This document shows, one piece after another, positions 61,174 through 64,000 of a stretch of DNA of 64,000 bases. Source of the stretch: Bryum argenteum (Eukaryota; Streptophyta; Bryopsida; Bryales; Bryaceae); the NCBI GenBank assembly GCA_037043015.1, contig CM073325.1, forward strand, positions 15,789,001-15,853,000, in the 5' to 3' direction. Position numbers and translations under genes: made by a program. Under the pieces are notes generated by a model. It had not been told where the DNA came from. It searched no databases and was given only the letters and a program-made list of their open reading frames with translations. Each line of letters opens with the position of its first letter. Position 1 is the first letter of the stretch.

Positions 61174-62661
61174 CTATTCGTAATTCGTCCAAAAATGCTC
61201 ATAAGGCGTGGGCCAATGAAACATTTCGCTAAAGCGTGAGATGATATGGGACAACCCTCCAGCGCCGTCACGGCTCTCGTTGCATACTCTATCCATGTAA
61301 AGATGGAAAGCTTGTGCAAGGTCTTCATTGGAGAATACCGAAGTATTTCGGTTTCCACGTTGCAAGCTCTCGTACGCCGTAGACATGGTCATCCCATTAA
61401 TTCTTTGTGCTATGCGGGCCGTGGCAAACTCCTCCGAAGCAATCGAGTATTTTGGAATAACCTGTAAATCCTCACCCGCTTTGTACAAGAACGCCACTCG
61501 TGGATCTACCCAATAACGTTTTCGCAGGGTCTCCACCATGTCCTCACGTTTTGTGAATGTATAAAATGATTGCATTGGTTCTTGAACTGTTGTGGAAAAG
61601 CCCCAATCGCATACTCCGATATACACTCGTGATTCATCAGCAGGGAAGTGGAGAAGGATATTATCTAGAAATATATCGTTATGGAGGTGGTGGCTCTTGT
61701 GGACCTCGTTCATGATATGCAACAACGCCCAAGCAAGCTCTATCCGTTTTTTACGGAATCGAATCAGTTGATGAGCCCGAATAACCTCGTCATCGGGGTA
61801 ATTCCCAAAGTTCAAATGTACAAAGACATCGTCACCATAATCCATATCGCGGTTCAGCATCTCTCGAATAGTCCTGCCATTCCACCAAAACGCATAGCCT
61901 TGATTCTTCACTGGATGAATGGCCACAAAGCGGATCACACCAGGGTGTCTAATCCTTATCGCCATAGACTCATTCATATGCTCCAATTTTGCCAACTCCG
62001 GTCGTGTCAACAAGTGAATGGAAGTTTTTGCAGCAAATTCCCAAAATGGTTCAATGCCTGCAACACCTTCAAAGCGAACTTTGATAATAGTACCATACCG
62101 TCCCTTCAACCTCGTGTTGTCAACTCGCATGATTTGGGCTGTATCCGGAATGGTAACCAAATGAGTCAATCGCATGGTTTGAGTTTGTCGTCCCTCAATG
62201 GATTGCCACCATGTTCCAGAGCCTCGACGGTGTGAATTCTTTGAAAATGCCCTCATTTGGGCAGAAAAACAATCAGCCCTATTCACCACGTCAACAAAAT
62301 CCTCATCACCCTCCCGAAACATCCTTCCATATTTGGCTATTACAACCTTGGGATTTCAGAGTGCATCCTTCACCCTATTTTCCATCCATCACATGAACCC
62401 CCGTTTCTCTGTCTCTGCTACCCACCTCGGATGCTGAAGCACTTCTATCATGAGTTCTCTAATTTCGAGCTTAAACTTCTCGATGCCCTCCTCCTGATAT
62501 CTCACATATTTGCTTTCCAATGCTCGAAGATCATTGGCCTCATAGAATTTGACGGTAAATTCTATTAAGAATGCCTTACAAGCGTCACCCGGGACCTCAT
62601 AAGCCTCAAACTTCTCAAACAAGTTGGCTACACCAGCCTTCCTCTTCTTCTCCTTTGGCAT
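61174..62661 (-). pseudogene. Transposon-borne protein-kinase-like gene (domain frame intact)
   Basis: One frame of 496 codons runs from ATG 62661 (MPKEKKRKAGV). It is interrupted only by two TGA codons near 62389 and 62356; from ATG 62322 it is open for 382 codons. The kinase fold is recognisable: glycine-loop-like GRYGTIIKV, AAKTS (candidate ATP-binding Lys), HNDIFLDNILL (catalytic-loop Asp and Asn, with Asn in place of Arg of HRD) and CDWGFS (in place of DFG). Catalytic residues are all present, so activity is conceivable for the shorter product. A glutamate for the C-helix could lie in KLEHMNES. No introns. Nearest host kinase family unknown. It faces the repeat-protein gene and lies beside the right end of the element with its own cluster and TATA box. 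Confidence 0.72.
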
Positions 62662-62885
62662 CTTGATCCCAGAAAAGGAAATATGTAAAGAAAGTGTAGT
62701 AAGTTTTTACAAAAGCTTTTAAAAAAAAAACAACAAAAACTCCCCCTGTATAACGAGTCACTTCCTTCCTCCAAAAGACAAGGAGCCAGTGGACAAGAAT
62801 TACAGGAAATCCCAGCCAGAGACACTCCGCATCCTCACTTCGTGAGAAATGGAGAAAAGAAGTGGAGGAAATGGAGGCCAGTCGG

Positions 62886-62895
62886 CCTTTTATAG
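62886..62895 (-). promoter_or_regulatory. TATA box, kinase-like gene
   Basis: CTATAAAAGG on the minus strand, directly at the inner edge of the GC cluster and about 225 bp upstream of ATG 62661. Confidence 0.65.
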
Positions 62896-62896
62896 C

Positions 62897-63210
62897 GGCG
62901 GACGGCCGGCCTTGGATCAGACGGCCGATCCGTCGCCTGGCCGACCGATCGGACGGCCCGCCCGGATGGCCGACGGCCGATCCGTCTGGCCGACTGATCC
63001 GTCGGCTGCGCCCGCTGCGCCGCCGACCGATCGATCCGCTTGGCCGCGCCGAATCCGATGGCCGTCGGGCATGCGGACGGCGGCCCGATCCAACGGCCCT
63101 CAAGCGCTTACAAATGATCCGACGGCCAGGATTTGCTGCGGTCGGCCGCCGTCCGATCTGACGGAGCGACCGGAGGTCGGTCGGCCAGACCGGGGATCAA
63201 ATTTTGACGG
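62897..63210 (-). promoter_or_regulatory. CGACCG-rich cluster upstream of kinase-like gene
   Basis: GGACGGCC, GGCCGATCCGTC and GGCCGACCGATCGG motifs, the closest in wording to the cluster at 57.9-58.25 kb. Confidence 0.65.
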
Positions 63211-63292
63211 CTGAGATGTGGCCAGGTGGATGATCCAACGCCCCCGTGGTTACCAGGGGACCGGGTAACTCGCATTTATCCCCCCGACCATG

Positions 63293-63327
63293 GTCCGGAC
63301 TATGGTCCCGGTCGACATAGTCCGGAC
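63293..63327. repeat. Subterminal hairpin, right end
   Basis: GTCCGGACTATG (63293-63304) is the complement of CATAGTCCGGAC (63316-63327). It is followed by AGTCCGGACTACGTCCGCGGAC palindromic text and lies 40-85 bp inside the terminal repeat. Confidence 0.8.
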
Positions 63328-63378
63328 TACGTCCGCGGACTAGGTTTACCCCGAATGTCGACCGATTTGACAACCCTG

Positions 63379-63386
63379 GGTGGGAA
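63379..63386. other. Right 8-bp target-site duplication (GGTGGGAA)
   Basis: Exact repeat of 38791-38798. Confidence 0.88.
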
Positions 63387-63457
63387 TGGTGGGGAACTCA
63401 CAATGGGATTGGACATGGGTAAGCGTTCATAGCAGCTACCAAGGACATGGGTAAGTG

Positions 63458-63558
63458 GTCGCAGACCTCAAATTTGAATTCAAAATTACAAAAACGACCT
63501 TGGGAGGTCCCCACGGATTCTAGGGTGCCTCCTTGGTAGCTGCCACGAACCATTGCCC
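63458..63558 (-). repeat. Dispersed repeat R1, copy 3
   Basis: Reverse complement of 29109-29210, about 97% identical by eye, 72 bp beyond the right end of the giant element. Confidence 0.85.
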
Positions 63559-64000
63559 ACTGCACACATGCATTGCAAGTATGGGTGAGGTTATAATAAT
63601 ATTGACACCCTCAATTCCAAAAAGGCACGGAAGAGGCTCTTTTCAGTGTGGAGAGCAAGTTGCATTCTTGGGAATGGGTGTCTGGCTTACAGTAATAATA
63701 TCATTGCACTCATCTAACCAATCCTTATATAAAAGAGAAAGATGACATCATCACACCCCACAGTTACCAAATACAGAGCACTCTATATGTATCTATAGAT
63801 ATGTTCGTACTAGGGACCTGTCGGAAATATATGCCTCAACCTTATCGTGTGGTGCACACGCTTCAAACCTACACAGCCTCAGTGTAGCATAACATTGCAC
63901 TAGATCGATCTTAAAAGATGTTAAAAAAGCGAAGTGATGTAACCTTCCAACCAGAAACAGGACGTACGCCTGCAATAATGCAATAGAATACAGATTGTGC
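63559..64000 (+). other. Right-edge flank with possible promoter
   Basis: No coding region recognised. CTTATATAAAAGAG at about 63723-63736 is a good TATA-box candidate on the plus strand, followed by CATCATCACACC, so a gene may start here and continue beyond the window. Confidence 0.35.

Larger units (their letters stand above)
38799..63378. mobile_element. Giant hAT-type DNA transposon, 24.6 kb including nested insert
   Basis: The ends are perfect 11-bp inverted repeats: CAGGGTTGTCA at 38799-38809 and its complement at 63368-63378. They are flanked by identical 8-bp sequences GGTGGGAA at 38791-38798 and 63379-63386. An 8-bp duplication and a C-A-G-G-G terminus are hAT hallmarks, and the element carries a DUF659/hAT-C transposase at its left end. 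Inside are a RING-H2 gene, a repeat-protein gene, a kinase-like gene, five CGACCG-rich clusters, a 6-kb AT-rich centre and a complete nested element. Subtracting the insert and its duplication leaves about 19,067 bp, far above the 2-5 kb usual for autonomous plant hATs. Confidence 0.87.

Noticed and set aside
62330-62400. Intron bridging the two TGA codons in the kinase-like gene
   Set aside because: The only GT...AG pair tried is 56 nt, too short and frame-breaking; in-frame stops are the simpler reading.
38799-63378. Integrated large DNA virus, suggested by kinase, RING and repeat proteins together
   Set aside because: No capsid, polymerase or packaging genes are visible, whereas the hAT transposase, inverted termini and 8-bp duplication explain the unit fully.

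Overview
The window is nuclear DNA of a land plant. It carries a protease-dead plastid FtsHi protein with a transit peptide, GT-AG introns of mostly 100-600 bp, an apoplastic-type GDSL lipase and plant Copia and hAT elements. Short introns, AT-rich spacers and heavy transposon load would fit a bryophyte or lycophyte, but nothing here fixes the species.

Genic half (about 2.3-26.6 kb, all on the + strand). Three spliced host genes can be read exon by exon. They are a 26-exon regulatory subunit 3 of protein phosphatase 4 (PP4R3/SMEK), a 14-exon FTSHI2 (the inactive FtsH-like ATPase of the chloroplast envelope import motor) and a 5-exon GDSL esterase/lipase. They are functionally unrelated. The spacers hold satellites, MITE-like foldbacks and a probable GH19 chitinase relic.

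Middle (28.2-36.7 kb). Foldback repeats lie beside a 5.4-kb Copia retrotransposon. Its 207-bp LTRs differ at one position, but its gag/protease part is broken. It sits inside a copy of a dispersed repeat. A 0.98-kb terminal-inverted-repeat element follows.

Transposon half (38,799-63,378). The main discovery is a single very large hAT-type element of 24,580 bp. It is bounded by an 11-bp terminal inverted repeat (CAGGGTTGTCA) and a perfect 8-bp target duplication (GGTGGGAA). Nested in it is a 5,505-bp element with the same terminal decamer and its own perfect 8-bp duplication (CCTGCCGA). Without that insert the outer element is about 19.1 kb.

The outer element carries two convergent gene pairs. 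The first is a BED/DUF659/hAT-C transposase (+) facing a long RING-H2 protein (-). The second is a P/Y/G/R repeat protein (+) facing a protein-kinase-like protein (-). Each gene is preceded by a 200-350 bp GC-rich cluster of CGACCG/CGGTCG motifs, and three of the four clusters are followed by a clear TATA box. The inner element uses the same cluster-then-TATA arrangement. This suggests a transposon family with shared promoter or transposase-binding modules and cargo that resembles signalling and ubiquitin-ligase genes. All four genes carry premature stops or frameshifts, so this copy is decaying (or homopolymer errors in the assembly contribute). The kinase-like domain alone remains in one uninterrupted 382-codon frame.
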